Origin: Hoplostethus atlanticus
Taxonomy: Eukaryota > Chordata > Actinopteri > Trachichthyiformes > Trachichthyidae
Assembly (NCBI GenBank): GCA_034670405.1
Contig: JAXDDX010000292.1
Coordinates: 186,001 to 250,000 of the forward strand
Direction of reading: 5' to 3'
DNA length: 64,000 bases
Shown: positions 10,546-22,079 of the stretch, piece after piece
Layout of the letters: each line of letters opens with the position of its first letter
Position numbering within the stretch: the stretch's first letter is position 1
The notes under the pieces: model-generated
What the model was told of the DNA's origin: nothing
The model's database searches: none
Seen by the model: only the letters and a program-made list of their open reading frames with translations
Made by a program: the position numbers and the translations under genes

Positions 10546-12680
10546 CGGGGGAGGCAGTGGAGCGACATAGACCTGAAAGAGAGACGGGAGCGATCAGAGG
10601 TGTAAGGGGAGAGTGGTAGCTGAAGAGAGAGAGAGAGAGAGAGAGAGAGAGTTAAGCGGTTAAAAAGAGAGAGAAGAGCAGAACTTAATTGGACTTTCCT
10701 CTGTGTTTTTGCTTCCTGTTTGGATCAGAGCAAGGAGTCAGGGAGGATTTGTGACTTGAGGTAATTATCCCATCTGAGATCCCATCTGCGACTCCCCTGT
10801 CCCCGGCCTATTTTCCAAACCTTCCCCAGTCCCCTCGGCTTAAGCAGGGTTGTCTTTCTCTACTCCAGAGCTTCTGACGTCACTAAAATCAAGCCAGGGC
10901 TTTGTGTCTCAACAACAAAGGATTTTAAATGAAAAAGATCACAAGATACCTTTTAACTCTCTCTCAGAAGAAAGGGGATAGCCTGTGTTTCTGTTGGGCC
11001 AACAGTTGTATTGCAGCGTTCACAGTTTCAAGACTGCTTGTTGCATGCCTTGTGTGTTTGATTTTGTTTGTGGGTGTCTAGTTTGAATGATTAAAGAACA
11101 ATCAGAACTGGACACTGGTTGCTGACATTGCTGGTATTCTAATCCACCACAACATGAGTATAGTTTAGTAATTGATTAAACAGGAAACAGAGAAACAGAG
11201 ACAATTAAAAATCTTTGGCTGATTACTGATTTACAGAGGGTTCATTATGATTAAATGTTACAGTTATTATTATGATAATAAACACCATGTCGTGGTGTTG
11301 GAGAGATGTTTTTGTAAATTCTCATGATTAACAATGATAAAATCTTGTTTCAAAAATGACAGTAATACTCCTTTACATTTTCATATAAATAAATGTTGTT
11401 TACGTTTTGTTACTCTATATTGCCGAACGATATAACACAATAGTCAGGCTGCGAATTATGGGGGGAATTAACTTGGTGCTTAAAATCGGATTACTTGCAC
11501 TTTATTTTGGATGACTGCTTTAAAAATCCATTAAGAATGCACTTACATTATTTTTCTTTTGTACTGCGCATTTGTGTATTTTTGTAGAGTTATAGTTTTT
11601 GATTTTTTTATTCTTTATTTTTATTATTCCTATTGAAATTTGTATTCTTAGTTGTGTTATTCTATTTCTCAGCTGCTGTAACAAAGACATTTCCCTACCT
11701 ACCTACCTACCTTAAGCAGTTTAGACACACCTTCACCTTCAAACATATGATGGACTGATAGACCAATATGTTTAAATTATTAATCTTCTAATGTTTCACT
11801 GTGAAATTAAATGTAAAGTAACTCATGTACAACTAATTTAGTAACTCTAAAAAAAAAAACTCATGTAAAGTATAAGCCAGGGAAAATACATGGAATCTAT
11901 GAAGTGAATATTTTCATCATTATAAACGTTTTACTCTCCCAGGCCCTAAACACTGCAGTATTACTGCATCCTGCAATTCAACTGTTTCTTATGTAACTTG
12001 ATTGGGAGCAAGTTTTGCTGTGAGACTCCTAGTTTCTTGTTGGTTCTATGCAATAAACAGGACAATGTGTCAAGGTTATGGATGCGCCTTAGATATAATA
12101 GTACAGGGATTGATTCCTGGTTTCCTTTCCAGATATATTTATACACATTATTTTACAAAAACAGATTTGTATAATAATATGATGATACAATAATAATAAC
12201 AACAATAATAACAACTATAACAACAATAATAATAATAACAGCAACAAAAACTAATAATCTATTTTTGTAAAATAATGTGTAAAGTTATCCGATTAAAGGG
12301 GCTCTCCTACAGCTTGCTAGAGTCAGTGCATAATCATTCCCCGAGCAGATTATTCAGGGGTTGGGTCTGTGTCAACTACATGTCAAAGCGAAGGAAGAAG
12401 CATCGATAATGTCTTTATCCAAGCTACTCTTATTTATCCAGCTGACAGGCCTGGCAGAGCCAACAGGCTGCTTTCTGGGACAGAGGAGTTGGAATCCAGG
12501 CTAGTGGAGTATGCTACTAATATTTACCTCATGCTTAGGAGTCATGCATCAAATGTGGAAACTAAAATAGAACAAGTCACAGAGTCTGTCGTCGATACTG
12601 ATCCTCTTTGTCCACTTCACATCTCATCGTGGTCTCCCGTGCTCTGTTCCAGCCTCACCTGCTTCACATTTATTCAGTTG
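10546..12680. other. Non-coding stretch with simple repeats
   Basis: Contains a (GA)n run at about 10626-10652, a short 'ctac' repeat at 11695-11710, and an ATA/ACA-rich tract at 12185-12250. The open frame at 12369-12785 carries no domain I recognise and runs into a SINE, so it is not called a gene. Confidence 0.5.
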
Positions 12681-12683
12681 CAC

Positions 12684-12890
12684 ACATTCTCACACTGGGA
12701 GCTGCCCAGTACAACCACATACTTCTACCGGTGGCCACAGAGCAGCAAGTGTCTTGCTCAAAGGCATCTCAGCAGTAGTTGTTGAGGGATAGAGAGAGTT
12801 TTACTTATTCACTTTCACCACCCACATTTTCCCAGCAAGTCTGGACATTCAAACCAGTGACCCTGTAATCGCAAAGCCGCCTACTATCAA
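12684..12890 (-). mobile_element. tRNA-derived SINE, minus strand
   Basis: 'cacactgggagctgcccagt' at the left, 'tcttgctcaaaggcatct' in the middle and 'attcaaaccagtgaccctg' at the right follow the same order as the SINE at 10300. The reverse complement of the last part holds a B-box-like ggtttgaat. The 3' head is decayed. A TTA/ATT microsatellite follows at 12940-12963. Confidence 0.6.
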
Positions 12891-12999
12891 CCTGTGTGTT
12901 TGTCTGTGTGTATATGTTCACAAATTTGTGTGTGTGTGTGTTATTATTATTATTATTATTATTTTCTCCCCTATTTTGCCCAATAACTCCAACAGCCAT

Positions 13000-13470
13000 T
13001 CACTGGTAAAAAAAATAATTTTGACACATTGAAACTTCGCAACAAAACAAACATAATTTGTCCAATAGGGAGCACTATAATGAGGTCTCAAAGTTAAACC
13101 CTTGCTATTGTCACCCCGTTTCACCTACACTCCTGAAACTTGGCACACAGGTGCATCTCTTCATGCTGAACATATTTGCCAATAGGACCCACAAAGTCCA
13201 CCTAAAATCTTTATTTGCAATTTTGCATTTAAAAAAAAAAAAACATTAAAAAATCTTCTTTAAAATTTGGTACATTTGGTACACTGAAGAGACTGGTCCA
13301 AAGAAGATTTTTCTGCAAATTTTTGCACATAAAATTCAATCTACTTTAACTTCCCCTCTGTAGTATGCGAGTGTCATAAAACTTGCCAAAACCATAACAA
13401 TAAACAATTACCAAGTTTGAAATTGGTATCTTTAAATATGAAGAAATAATAGTGTAACAAGTGTTGGGTT
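13000..13470. repeat. Unclassified interspersed repeat, related to 22300-22560
   Basis: Both regions carry 'ccaagtttgaaRttg.tatctt' followed by '..atgaagaaat', and both have an upstream block describing 'acaccaaact/ctgaaacttggcac...cat'. This marks two copies of one dispersed family. No protein or clear terminal repeats were identified. Confidence 0.4.
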
Positions 13471-13755
13471 TGTATGACACAGACATACCAGACTTGGTCT
13501 ATTTTTCAGGCCTATTAACCATTACAATAAGCCTGTGGGAAATTATTGTTTGTAGTCTTTCCAAAGTTGAGATTTACGTCTCTGGTCTGCAAACGCCATA
13601 TGTCCCAGCCTCATTGCAAGACAGAACATATGTAGGGGAGACCGGGGCACTGTGGGACAGGGGCACTTTGGCACAGACTAAAAATAGAACGTTTCCGTTG
13701 GTGAAACATGCTGTGAATCAATCACAGACCTGATAAGAGATGATCCTAGCTTAGA

Positions 13756-13945
13756 GTATGTCCACACTCAGCCATTCAAATTTGAAAACAGCATTTTAGA
13801 AAAGCTTGCTTACACTAGACCACCAAAAACGGATACCTCCTTCCATGGGCATACGCAGACCACTCGGCCGCTCGTCTGCCTCAAGTGACAGTCAAGCAGT
13901 GAAACGCCATCGTTTTCGAAAGTCTCCATTTTCGCCGTCCACAGG
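13756..13945. mobile_element. Probable DNA-transposon MITE
   Basis: The left side reads 'tatgtccacactcagcc...tttgaaaacagc' and the right side 'cgttttcgaaagtctccattttcgccgtccaca'. These are imperfect inverted versions of each other (gtccaca near both ends, ttttcgaaa/tttgaaaac inside). Family and target duplication were not established. Confidence 0.35.
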
Positions 13946-14531
13946 GGGGCCGGCAGGCCTGCCTGGAGAGAAGTGAGAGAGGTGTGCGGAGAAACGCCAG
14001 ACAGGGAAGGAACTGAACTGTCGGCGTCCAGGAGCGGGTGGTCCACGTCAGAGTGGGCCAGACGTCGGCTTCCCCGGGGGAGACGTAGCGTGCCGCCAGC
14101 ACCCCAGCCAACATCACCTGGCCCCACCTGGCCGGCCCGCTCCCGGCCTCAGTTGGGCGGTTGGGGTATGTGGCGGACTGGGGGGAGGGAGTGGGTGAGA
14201 CGTAGGCTGGATCCAGGAGAGAGTCGAGTCAGTGGACTGATTCTTCCTGGATCCAGCATGGCTGAATCATGATGCACATGTTGTCAGTGTAAAAACAAAG
14301 AAGGCGCCGCAAAAGACGCAATCTGCATTTGGTGAGGGTGAAGGGACCAACAACCTGGCATCTGGGCAGGCAGGCTTAAATAACTTGGGAACACTGGCCA
14401 GGTGTTTCCAATTAACTTGATTGCACCTCAGCTCCACCCAGCCAAGGACCTGTAAGACACACCCAGCACACCCAGTACACACAATACACATAATACATAG
14501 GACCAAGGCAACAGGCTCTGGGGCCGTCACA
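13946..14531 (-). mobile_element. LTR-retrotransposon fragments, GC-rich
   Basis: On the minus strand the block from 14531 downward starts TGTGACGGCCCCAGAGCC, an LTR-like 5' end. It then holds a TATA-like 'agttatttaagcctgcc' near 14375. The adjacent 14195-14245 stretch ('ctggatccaggagagag...agtcagtggactga') resembles 63505-63545 in the LTR at the right edge. Frames across 13810-14270 on both strands are open only because the DNA is GC-rich. Boundaries between the pieces are uncertain. Confidence 0.45.
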
Positions 14532-14534
14532 ATC

Positions 14535-14592
14535 ACAAGCACAATCACAAACAAGCCTCAAAGGGCTTTATAAGCCTAACTAGGACAGTCTC
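14535..14592 (-). repeat. Short retroelement 3' tail, minus strand
   Basis: 'acaaacaagcctcaaagggctttataagcctaactagga' is the reverse complement of the tail at 21990-22079 and is similar to 17466-17522. All three look like one retroposon tail family. The copy is interrupted at its left by the LTR-like start at 14531. Confidence 0.5.
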
Positions 14593-15013
14593 ATAGACAA
14601 TCAGATTTTTTGACAATCAGTTATCAAATTATAAAGCAAATTATGACAATTGTGGTATTTACAGAATATGATCAGTACAAAAGCACATGAAAACAGGATG
14701 ATAGATTGAAAGGATCTAACAGTGTGGAGGACATAGCAAGCTTAATCTGCCTACCGTAGCCAAATTTGGCCGGCACCACCAGCCTAAGGCACTTTAGGAA
14801 AAACTCCCAGAAAAACTCAAAACTAAAAAGCAATTCAATGAGGCATCCCCCCACCAGGACAGCTAGGTGCGCATTAGATGAGAAGACAAATGTAGTATGG
14901 TCATATAGTCCTAGGGCAGCAAGCAGAACAACCCAGAGTGCAGTACAGTACAACCCATCAAAGAGAAATGAATGAATACATGTGCTTCATAATTTCTCTT
15001 AATGTCTTCATAG

Positions 15014-15178
15014 ATCTACTGCTGACCTTGAGGCATTCCAGAACCACATCCTGATGTATGCCAGCAAATGCTTCTCTTTCACACCGCCAGTCTATGAAGG
15101 AAGAGTTCTGCTTGCTGCACTAGACTACAACTTTCACCGCAACAGACCACCAAAGTTGATAGAAGATGGAAGGAAAAT
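15014..15178 (+). pseudogene. Isolated 165-base coding-type exon of unassigned protein
   Basis: One frame is open from an acceptor (cttcatag ending at 15013) to a strong donor (gtaagtat at 15179). It reads ADLEAFQNHILMYASK, then FTPPVYEGRVLLAALDYN and RPPKLIEDGRK. Both ends are phase 2, so the exon can be skipped without a frame change. The wording resembles a large family of uncharacterised, repeat-dispersed fish proteins that may be transposase-derived; this is from memory and not certain. I found no partner exon within 2 kb. It is probably a fragment. Confidence 0.45.
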
Positions 15179-15559
15179 GTAAGTATAATTTAAATTTAAA
15201 TTTGTGTAAAATGAGTGTAGGAGCCATATTTCAGTTAGCCACATTTCATTGGAGAAACCCTTTTTTTGGTTGAGACTTTTGTTTTGAAGGGCTGTTAGGC
15301 ATTTGACTTTTACTTTGTAAGGGCTATTAGGCATTTGGTCTTCTTAATGAGGGCGTCGGTTCTCACCTGTGGCAGACAGACAGACAAAGGAACAGTTTTG
15401 GAAGATGCCACTAGATACAGCGCTTCACGCCGTCTTTTTTGAGTAAGCTACTAGTTCTAGCTACTTTCCTGAAGTTTACTCTGTATCAGTTGTGTACAGA
15501 AGTGTAACAACACTGCTTTCCAAGCCACTAGACAAATTATCTGACCATGTGTCGTGACA

Positions 15560-16793
15560 AATGGAGACAAAGACTAAAGGTCCATGATCCAGCTGTTGAT
15601 GTCTTCGAGGCGATCTATGAGGTTAACTATGCTTGTTTGGTTATTGGGCTTTAAAAGCAGATAAAGCTGTGTATCGTCAGCATAAGGAAGCATGTATATT
15701 TAGAAAAGTAAATACGCAGTACGCCACAGGATGAACTTCCTATTGCTACCGGAAAGGTTTGCTTTACCGCTAAGAGCAAAACCGCTCAAGGGTCCCACTG
15801 TCCCAGACGGTCAAGCAAGTTGACTGTGTCAAAAGCTGTGCTGAGGTCTAGTAGAGTCTAGTAGAGGTCTACTACAGTCTGTGGCAGCAGTGGCAGATAA
15901 ATTATGGTGGTACCCTCGGGAAGGCAGGAAGGAGGGCAGATGGGAAAAGATAATCTTTTCTAATACTTTTGATAAAAAGTGCCATTAGCAAATTGGTCTG
16001 AATTTACTTAGGGCTGTGGAATACAGTTTTTTTTTCAGGAGGGGCTGAACTGCTGTGTGTAAAGCAGGATGGTACAGAGCCAGTGACCAGAGAGCTATTG
16101 ATCATTGATAAAATTCTAGGGGCAACAAGCCTATAGGAGACATTTTGTAGGGATGGTGTCAAGGTGGCAGGACGAGGCCTCATACCATAAATAATCTCTC
16201 AGAACAGAGGAAAAGTAATGAAAAAAAAAACTAGTTAACGAGGTGGAGTTGACAGGCAGGAGAGGATATCTTATATTATCAACCTAATCGATGAAGAATT
16301 TTAGGAATTCTTTTCAACATGTAATAGGGGAGGCACCTAAGGTGGAGATGATGGTGGATACAAATATTTTGCCCTTGCAATTTAACTGCCCGATATTTAG
16401 CTAATAGGTCTTTTTAGAATATCGCGAGAAACTTGAAGCTTATCTTTCTTCCATCTTTCTTCCATTCACACTCAGCTTTTTTACATTCACTCCACACAGC
16501 ACAATTTCATTTATATCATTGATATCATTTAACCATGGTGAAGCTATGAGGTTAGGTTGTCTGTATCTCTGGGGAGCTACTGAGGCAAGGAGGGTGGAAC
16601 AGGTATTGTTGAAAATGGAGATCAATTCAGTGTTCAAGGGTGGGGGGAGATTTTCGATAATAATGGTACTGGGAGCTGTTACATACCTGGAGCCTACCCC
16701 TCTGCAAAGAGTCGATAAGATAACTTCAATAACTAATTGTCTATATAATACATCACGCAGTGGCAATGTTGCAATTAAGTGAGTAAATTGCAA
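15560..16793 (-). mobile_element. L2-like LINE fragment (linker and reverse transcriptase)
   Basis: On the minus strand 16793-16440 encodes the endonuclease-RT linker (IFNNTCSTLLASVAP, then SPWLND). Lower down come a motif A remnant (LLDLSTAFDTVN, about 15860-15820) and a motif C remnant whose DNA, gctgacgatacacagc (about 15690), encodes the ADDTQ box. This is the correct order for a minus-strand LINE. Stops and indels separate the pieces. A sequence matching 16390-16565 recurs at 46060-46215. Confidence 0.7.
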
Positions 16794-16798
16794 ATAAC

Positions 16799-17224
16799 AT
16801 GAAAAAAGAAAACAGTGAGAGGTTCATATGTGAGTGTGTCCCAGACCCATTCTCTAATAATGGGTCTGGACTTCCGAATAATAGGGAGCATGTTGCTGGT
16901 AAGCGGGCCAATCAACGTCCTTCAATGAACAATGGGGTGGGTCATGGTAATGTAGTGGTGGATTTGGGCACTAGGATACTACATTGTTTGAATTTTGACC
17001 AAATTGCCTACAAAGTAATTGTTGTAAACACTACAGGAATGCCCCTAAGACACCCCCTGAAAACAAACTGCAATTTGCTCATCAATAAGGTCACCTATTC
17101 ATCCACCCTTATCAGTTTCTTCAGATTAACAATGTGTCAAGAAGGCCACCTCTATTATTTTCAATATAAAACCAGCAAACTGATGGAGGTGTCTAGGCTT
17201 GTGCTACTTAATGCGCCACGATAG
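16799..17224 (+). other. Orphan open frame of 141 codons, unassigned
   Basis: The frame is uninterrupted and starts with MKKENSERF. No domain, signal peptide or membrane segment stands out. It abuts the 5' side of a minus-strand LINE, so it may be an antisense shadow of decayed LINE sequence. I do not claim it is a gene. Confidence 0.2.
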
Positions 17225-19235
17225 CTCATGTCACTATTATTTCTTCGGCTTTGAAGTGCCTGCAAAATCATATATTCTGTGTATATTGAGTATGTGCAGC
17301 ATATCATGTTTAATTACATTATTTATTATTTACCGATTACATTATTAATTATTTTTAAACCTGATTGCAGCACCACGGCCGGCCGATAACTAATGGTGCA
17401 GAAAGGCCTCTGTCCCCATATACTGCCAGTGTATATGGGGAAATTAATTTGAATTGTCATGCTGGCTCAAGTCAAGTTTATTTCTATAGACCTTAGATCA
17501 CAAACAAGACTCAAAGGACTTTCCTCTTTTTCCCTATTGGGACATAAAGCCACAATAATCTTCTACCACTTGAGTCTGTCCTTGGCCACGGTTTCTGCCC
17601 TGCCCCATAAGTGACCCATCTCCTCCAGCTCAGTTGTTATCATCCGTCGCCATGTTGTTCTTGGCCTGCCTCTACTGCGCTTCCTTATTGGTGTCCATTC
17701 GTCCACTTTGGCCAGGGGCCAGCATCCGCACTCCATATCCACCAGAGGCCAGCACCCACGTCCACCTCCAGGGTCACAAGTCAGTGTTGCATAGCTATAT
17801 CATTTCAGTTATCCTTGCAATTAAATGACTGCTCCAACTCCACCATGAATAAAGAAGGTTACAAGTTTTATGAACACTGATCTCTCTTGCTTTTGATCAT
17901 GAATATTGATCCCAAAAGCCAGTGATTTAGGCTATTCATCATGGTGGAAACCAACAGCAGTGGAATTAAGGTTCTGTGGTCAAGATAGGTCTTATGTCAA
18001 CAACGTACATGCAAAACATTAATTTCTTAACTTTGCTCTGAGGTTATCCCATCACAGCTCATCTTCATTTATATTCACTAATAAGTAATTAGGCTACGCA
18101 TTAGCAATAATGCGTAGCCTAATTATTTTGTCATGGAGCTGCAGTTTTTTGGCAGCGTTGAATGACAGTGATGCAGCGATCCAGCAAAGGTCAACATGGC
18201 TCACACCTGGGTGAACAGTGTAATGACAGTTGTTGCGGTCTGAGATGCTCTGGAGCAGCAATAAAACACCCAAACCATTAAAATGTAATATTCTGTAGGG
18301 ATACATACAGGGTAGAAAGGATTCCCATTTATTTTCCTGTTAAAATTAAGAATTTAAAAACATTTTGAACATGTGAGTCATGCCTTTGACAGAGAATAAG
18401 AGAAAAATTAAATAAATTGCCGAATAGTGATCATTACGATTTGTTTCCAGTGGCTCTTTGAATCCAGCTAAACTCTGATGACTCCACCTGTGCAGGTAAA
18501 AAGGAAAAGAGAATATTACCGCCTGACACTGATAGGGCCACAAGGTTTTCTTTTCTTTTTCTAATACACAAGATTTTAAACTCAGATTTACTCAGATTTA
18601 TTCTTGTATTTGCAAGATTTTAAAGTCATATTTCTGAGTTTTTAAAGTTGTATTTTCATAGGCTATTTAACTCTATTACTTTTGTAGCCTTAGTTTATGG
18701 GCACTTGTATTCTAAAACTCTTATTTTGTATACTCTATAACAACTTAGATTTAGAAATATTTTTTTTAAAAACGACTTTAAACTCTCTCTAAAATATGAT
18801 TTTAAAAAAGTCATAATCACAACTTTAAAATCTAGGAAATCCAAGTTTAAAATCTCATATATAGGGGAAAAAACTACTTTGTGACAACCCAATCCGTATA
18901 AAGTAGATGCAGCAATTAAAATAATGCACTCACACTGCAAAACTAAGATTAATACAGAGGAATTAGCCTTTGCTTTGCTTATGAGTTATAAATGTCAACA
19001 TCAGACTGCCAATAGACGGATAAATGATAGCATACCTGTTAGCATTCGTCACAGAAACTGGACGTCATCTTGCCTTGACGCAAACTAGATCCTGATTGGT
19101 TTTCATTTTTTCATCTGAATGGCTGAATTTTACCTGTTACCTGTTTTCATGTGCTTTTGTTGTGATCATATTCTGTAAACATCATAATTGTCATAATTGA
19201 TTGATAATTGTTAACCGATTGTGTCATAAATCAAG
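17225..19235. other. Non-coding stretch with one retroposon tail
   Basis: 17466-17522 is a minus-strand copy of the tail family seen at 22008 ('caagtttatttctatagacc ... acaaacaagactcaaagga'). An 18 kb AT-rich section with repeated 'attttaaa' words lies at 18550-18860. 'tacgcattagcaataatgcgta' at about 18096-18117 is a small palindrome. No gene seen. Confidence 0.45.
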
Positions 19236-19480
19236 ATTCAAGATTCAAGAACTTTATTTGTCACATACACACACGGGGTGTGCAGTGAAATGAAAAAGTG
19301 GCAATGCTCAACAGGAATGTGCAAAGGGCAACAGTACACAGTATTTACAATAAAAAAACAACACAATATTTACAGTATTACAGTAAGAGCTCTTATATAA
19401 AAAAAACAACACAATATTTACAGTAAGAGCACTATAAAAATATGGTAATATGAGAAATTGTATGTATGTAATATAATTTA

Positions 19481-19482
<2 letters not shown>

Positions 19483-19542
<60 letters not shown>
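19483..19542. repeat. (GT)30 microsatellite
   Basis: Sixty bases of uninterrupted GT inside the 3' untranslated region of the LINE. The long valine/cysteine-type frames through it are repeat artefacts. Confidence 0.97.
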
Positions 19543-19547
<5 letters not shown>

Positions 19548-20097
19548 GGGCAGTGTGTGGGTCTTGGTGGGGGCCCTGGTGAGGTCAGAGTTCACAGTCC
19601 TGATGCCAGTCCTGACTGAGGAAAGAAACTCCGTCTCAGTCTCTCCGTTTTGGCAGCGTGACTGCGGAGGCGCTTGCCTGACCGCAGCAGCTGAAACAGT
19701 CCGTTGTTGGGGTGGTGAGGATCCTTCATGATCCTACAGGCTCTGGTTCTGCACCTCCTGGGTCCAGATGTGTAAAACTCTGTGTAGATTTAGGTGTAGA
19801 AATCTGTGTACGCACAAAACAGGAAACATGCATACGCTCAGATGTATAAAACCCCACGTACGTCTGTTCCCACGTGTTTTTTCTTCATACATCTCAATCA
19901 TCCTTAAATTGTGTGCACGTGCACGAGCCTTCTGACCATGCCCACAATTTACTATAAATGGCTTCCAACACACCCCCAACTGCCTGGTTTGCATATAAAG
20001 GGCCAGCATTTAGTTTAGTTTTGAGGACAAACGGCGGAAGCATTTAAGAAGAAATAGAAGAAAAGAAGCGCAATTTTACGACTGTGAACTTGAAATA

Positions 20098-20270
20098 ATG
20101 GTTGATCAAAATGACAGAAGAAAACGCGTATTATTTAGAAGCCTAAGCTCTGGCATTACCAACCAAATGAAACAAGTTGAATGGCAGAAAGTAACCGAAA
20201 CCATCTCCCTTTTAAAAGCCCAATGCAACGCTCTACCACAGAGCGCACGGCTGTGCACCACATTATAGCG
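20098..20270 (+). pseudogene. Myb/SANT-like protein remnant of Harbinger
   Basis: From an ATG at 20098, MVDQNDRRKRVLFRSLSSGI is followed by a VEWQKVTETI stretch. This resembles the start of the Myb-like DNA-binding partner that Harbinger elements carry beside the nuclease. The frame decays into the reverse-oriented nuclease remnant after about 60 codons, so the two genes have been pushed together by deletion. Confidence 0.4.
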
Positions 20271-20860
20271 CGTCTGTTGTGGCTCTGGGGGTTTGTAAAT
20301 GGCATAAGTAGCCATGGCTTCAATGCATACCCATTGTCACCTGAGGGTATCAAATATTATATACATATATTACATTTGGGAAACCGGACATCGCTGCAAA
20401 TTGCATTTTGTTTGGCCTGTTCAGCTGCTGTGTGGGAACCTGATCTATTACTCAAAGAAATTATGCCACCCCACACCATGGGCATGACCTGGCTCAGGGC
20501 AGCTCAGGATATCCCTGATCTGTCCGCAAGCTTTAGCTGAAACGTCCCCGTCGCTAAAAACCCGATTGTTGTCAATACCTGTAGATGGACGGGGATGGCA
20601 GGGTTTCTCCGAGAGTGCCGTTCCAACACAGGGCCCAGTTCAACACACAATTCGAAGAGAACAGCTCTTGGAAATCCAAAGCAGCGCATTAGCCAGTCAT
20701 CATCATGGACCAGAAAACCAGTACGGTCTCTGAAGACTCATTCTCGCCTAAATTGCGCAATAGCAATATCTTCCAGCAACGCCAAAGCAGCCATTGTATC
20801 ATTTGGCACAGTCATTACGCACAGCTACAGCCTTTATATAGTGTAGGTTATTCTTACTCC
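20190..20860 (-). pseudogene. HARBI1-like transposase pseudogene
   Basis: The minus strand 20689-20504 encodes FGFPRAVLFELCVELGPVLE and then LTTIGFLATGTFQ and LADRSGIS, the helix-turn-helix-bearing N-terminal part of HARBI1-type nucleases. Further on, 20353-20190 encodes GDNGYALKPWLLMPF and RSVVERCIGLLKGRW, which are C-terminal motifs. The middle, with the first catalytic Asp residues, is shortened and frameshifted. The protein is non-functional. It belongs to the transposon and is not the host HARBI1 gene. Confidence 0.8.
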
Positions 20861-21193
20861 CCAATAATAGGCTACAGAATAATAATCTTTATTTATATAA
20901 AGATCATGTATTTATTTGTTTATTTATATAAAGATCATTATCATTATAATTAGTATAATGCATAGTGACAAACATATTTACTCAAGATAGAACGAAGTGA
21001 AGGCTTGTCAAAAGAAAGGTTGTTAACCACTCACGCATCACTATGTAATCATAGTGAAGGTTTTTTTAAACTATAGATTACATCCTAACACAATGTAGTG
21101 AAAGAAAAAAGCTCTAAATAAAATGTCACCCAAATTCACACTTTTATTATCCTTTTTTGCCAACTCGCAACAAAAAATGCGTATGGTACGCAT

Positions 21194-21355
21194 GGTGTGA
21201 AGGATGCGTACCAGTACGCACATTCTCGCCGCCCGTGGATTTTTATACATTTGGAAACTTGCGTGGAAAGTGACGGTGTGAAAGATGCGTACCGGTACGC
21301 ACATTCTCGCCGCCCGTGGATTTTTATACATTTGGAAACTTGCGTGGAAAGTGAC
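21194..21355. repeat. 81-base tandem duplication in Harbinger subterminal region
   Basis: Two near-identical head-to-tail units begin 'ggtgtgaaRgatgcgtacc' at 21194 and 21275. Each contains a palindromic 'gcgtaccRgtacgc' and 'tctcgccgcccgtgg'. The differences are a few substitutions, so the duplication is fairly recent. Confidence 0.85.
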
Positions 21356-21986
21356 TTTTCGTGCGTACGCATGGTTTATACATATGGCCCCTGGTGTACA
21401 AGTCCTGCAGGGTGGGGAGTGTAGTTCCAATAGTGCGATCAGCCGAACGCACTACTCTCTGCAGAGCCTTCCTGTCCTGAGCGGAGTTGTTGCCAAACCA
21501 GGCAGTGATGCTTCCTGTCAGGATGCTAATTAAGTAGTAGAAGGACTGAAGGATCCGCCGAGAGACTTTACATTTTGCTGCCTTGCGAAAAGGCGCTGCC
21601 TTGCCTTTCTCACCAGAGTGTCTGTGTGTGAGGACCATGACAGATCCTCTGTGATGTGGACTCCCAGGTATTTATACCTGCTCACCCTCTCCACAGTAGT
21701 CCCATTAATCCCCAGTGGTGAGTACGTCCTCTGTTGTTGTGTCCTCCTAAAGTCCACAATCAGCTCCTTAGTTTTGGTGACATTCAAGAGGAGGCTGTTG
21801 TCCTGGCACCAGAGTGACAGATCAGCAACTTCCTCCAGGTAGGCCTTCTCGTTGTTGTCGGAGATCAGGCCCACCACCACTGTGTCATCCGCAAACTTGA
21901 TGATGGAGTTGGAGCTGAACCTGGCCACACAGTCATGTGTGTACAGGGAGTACAGTAGGGGGCTGAGGATGCAACCCTGGGGGGTT

Positions 21987-22079
21987 GACTGTATCAGCTT
22001 GTCCTAGTTAGGCTTGTGGAGTCCTTTGAGGCTTGTTTGTGATAAAGGGCTATATAAACTTGGCTTGACTTGACTTGCA
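21987..22079 (+). repeat. Retroposon 3' tail
   Basis: 'gtcctagttaggcttgtgga ... gataaagggctatataaac' ending in tandem ttgacttgacttg. This is the fish LINE/SINE tail form, and it is repeated at 14535 and 17466 on the minus strand. Confidence 0.55.

Larger units (their letters stand above)
19761..21390 (-). mobile_element. PIF/Harbinger transposon, copy 1
   Basis: Inverted termini (left ggtccagatgtgtaaaac; right, read inward, gggccatatgtataaacc; 14 of 20 match) are flanked by the 3-base duplication CTG (19758-19760 and 21391-21393). Inside are remnants of the two usual Harbinger proteins: a HARBI1-type nuclease on the minus strand and a Myb/SANT-like fragment on the plus strand. Subterminal sequence recurs, inverted, in copy 2 at 35442. 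The element sits in a Rex1-like LINE. Confidence 0.85.
19236..21986 (-). mobile_element. Rex1-like LINE 3' part, split by a Harbinger insertion
   Basis: The right piece (21986-21391, read leftward) encodes PQGCILSPLL, IIKFADDTVVVGLISDN (motif C), LIVDFRRTQQQ, YLGVHITEDLSWSSH and RKALQRVVRSADRTI. The left piece (19760-19555) continues the C-terminus with HHPNNGLFQLLRSGKRLR and RRSFFPQ. The 3' untranslated end contains a (GT)n run and finishes near 19236 with a ttgaatcttga repeat tail preceded by an aataaagttc signal. The reading frame runs on across the excised insertion. The 5' half of the LINE is missing. Confidence 0.8.

Noticed and set aside
13810..14272. Three long overlapping frames, 78-105 codons
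   Set aside because: They lie on both strands of a GC-rich repeat-derived block and have no conserved domain.
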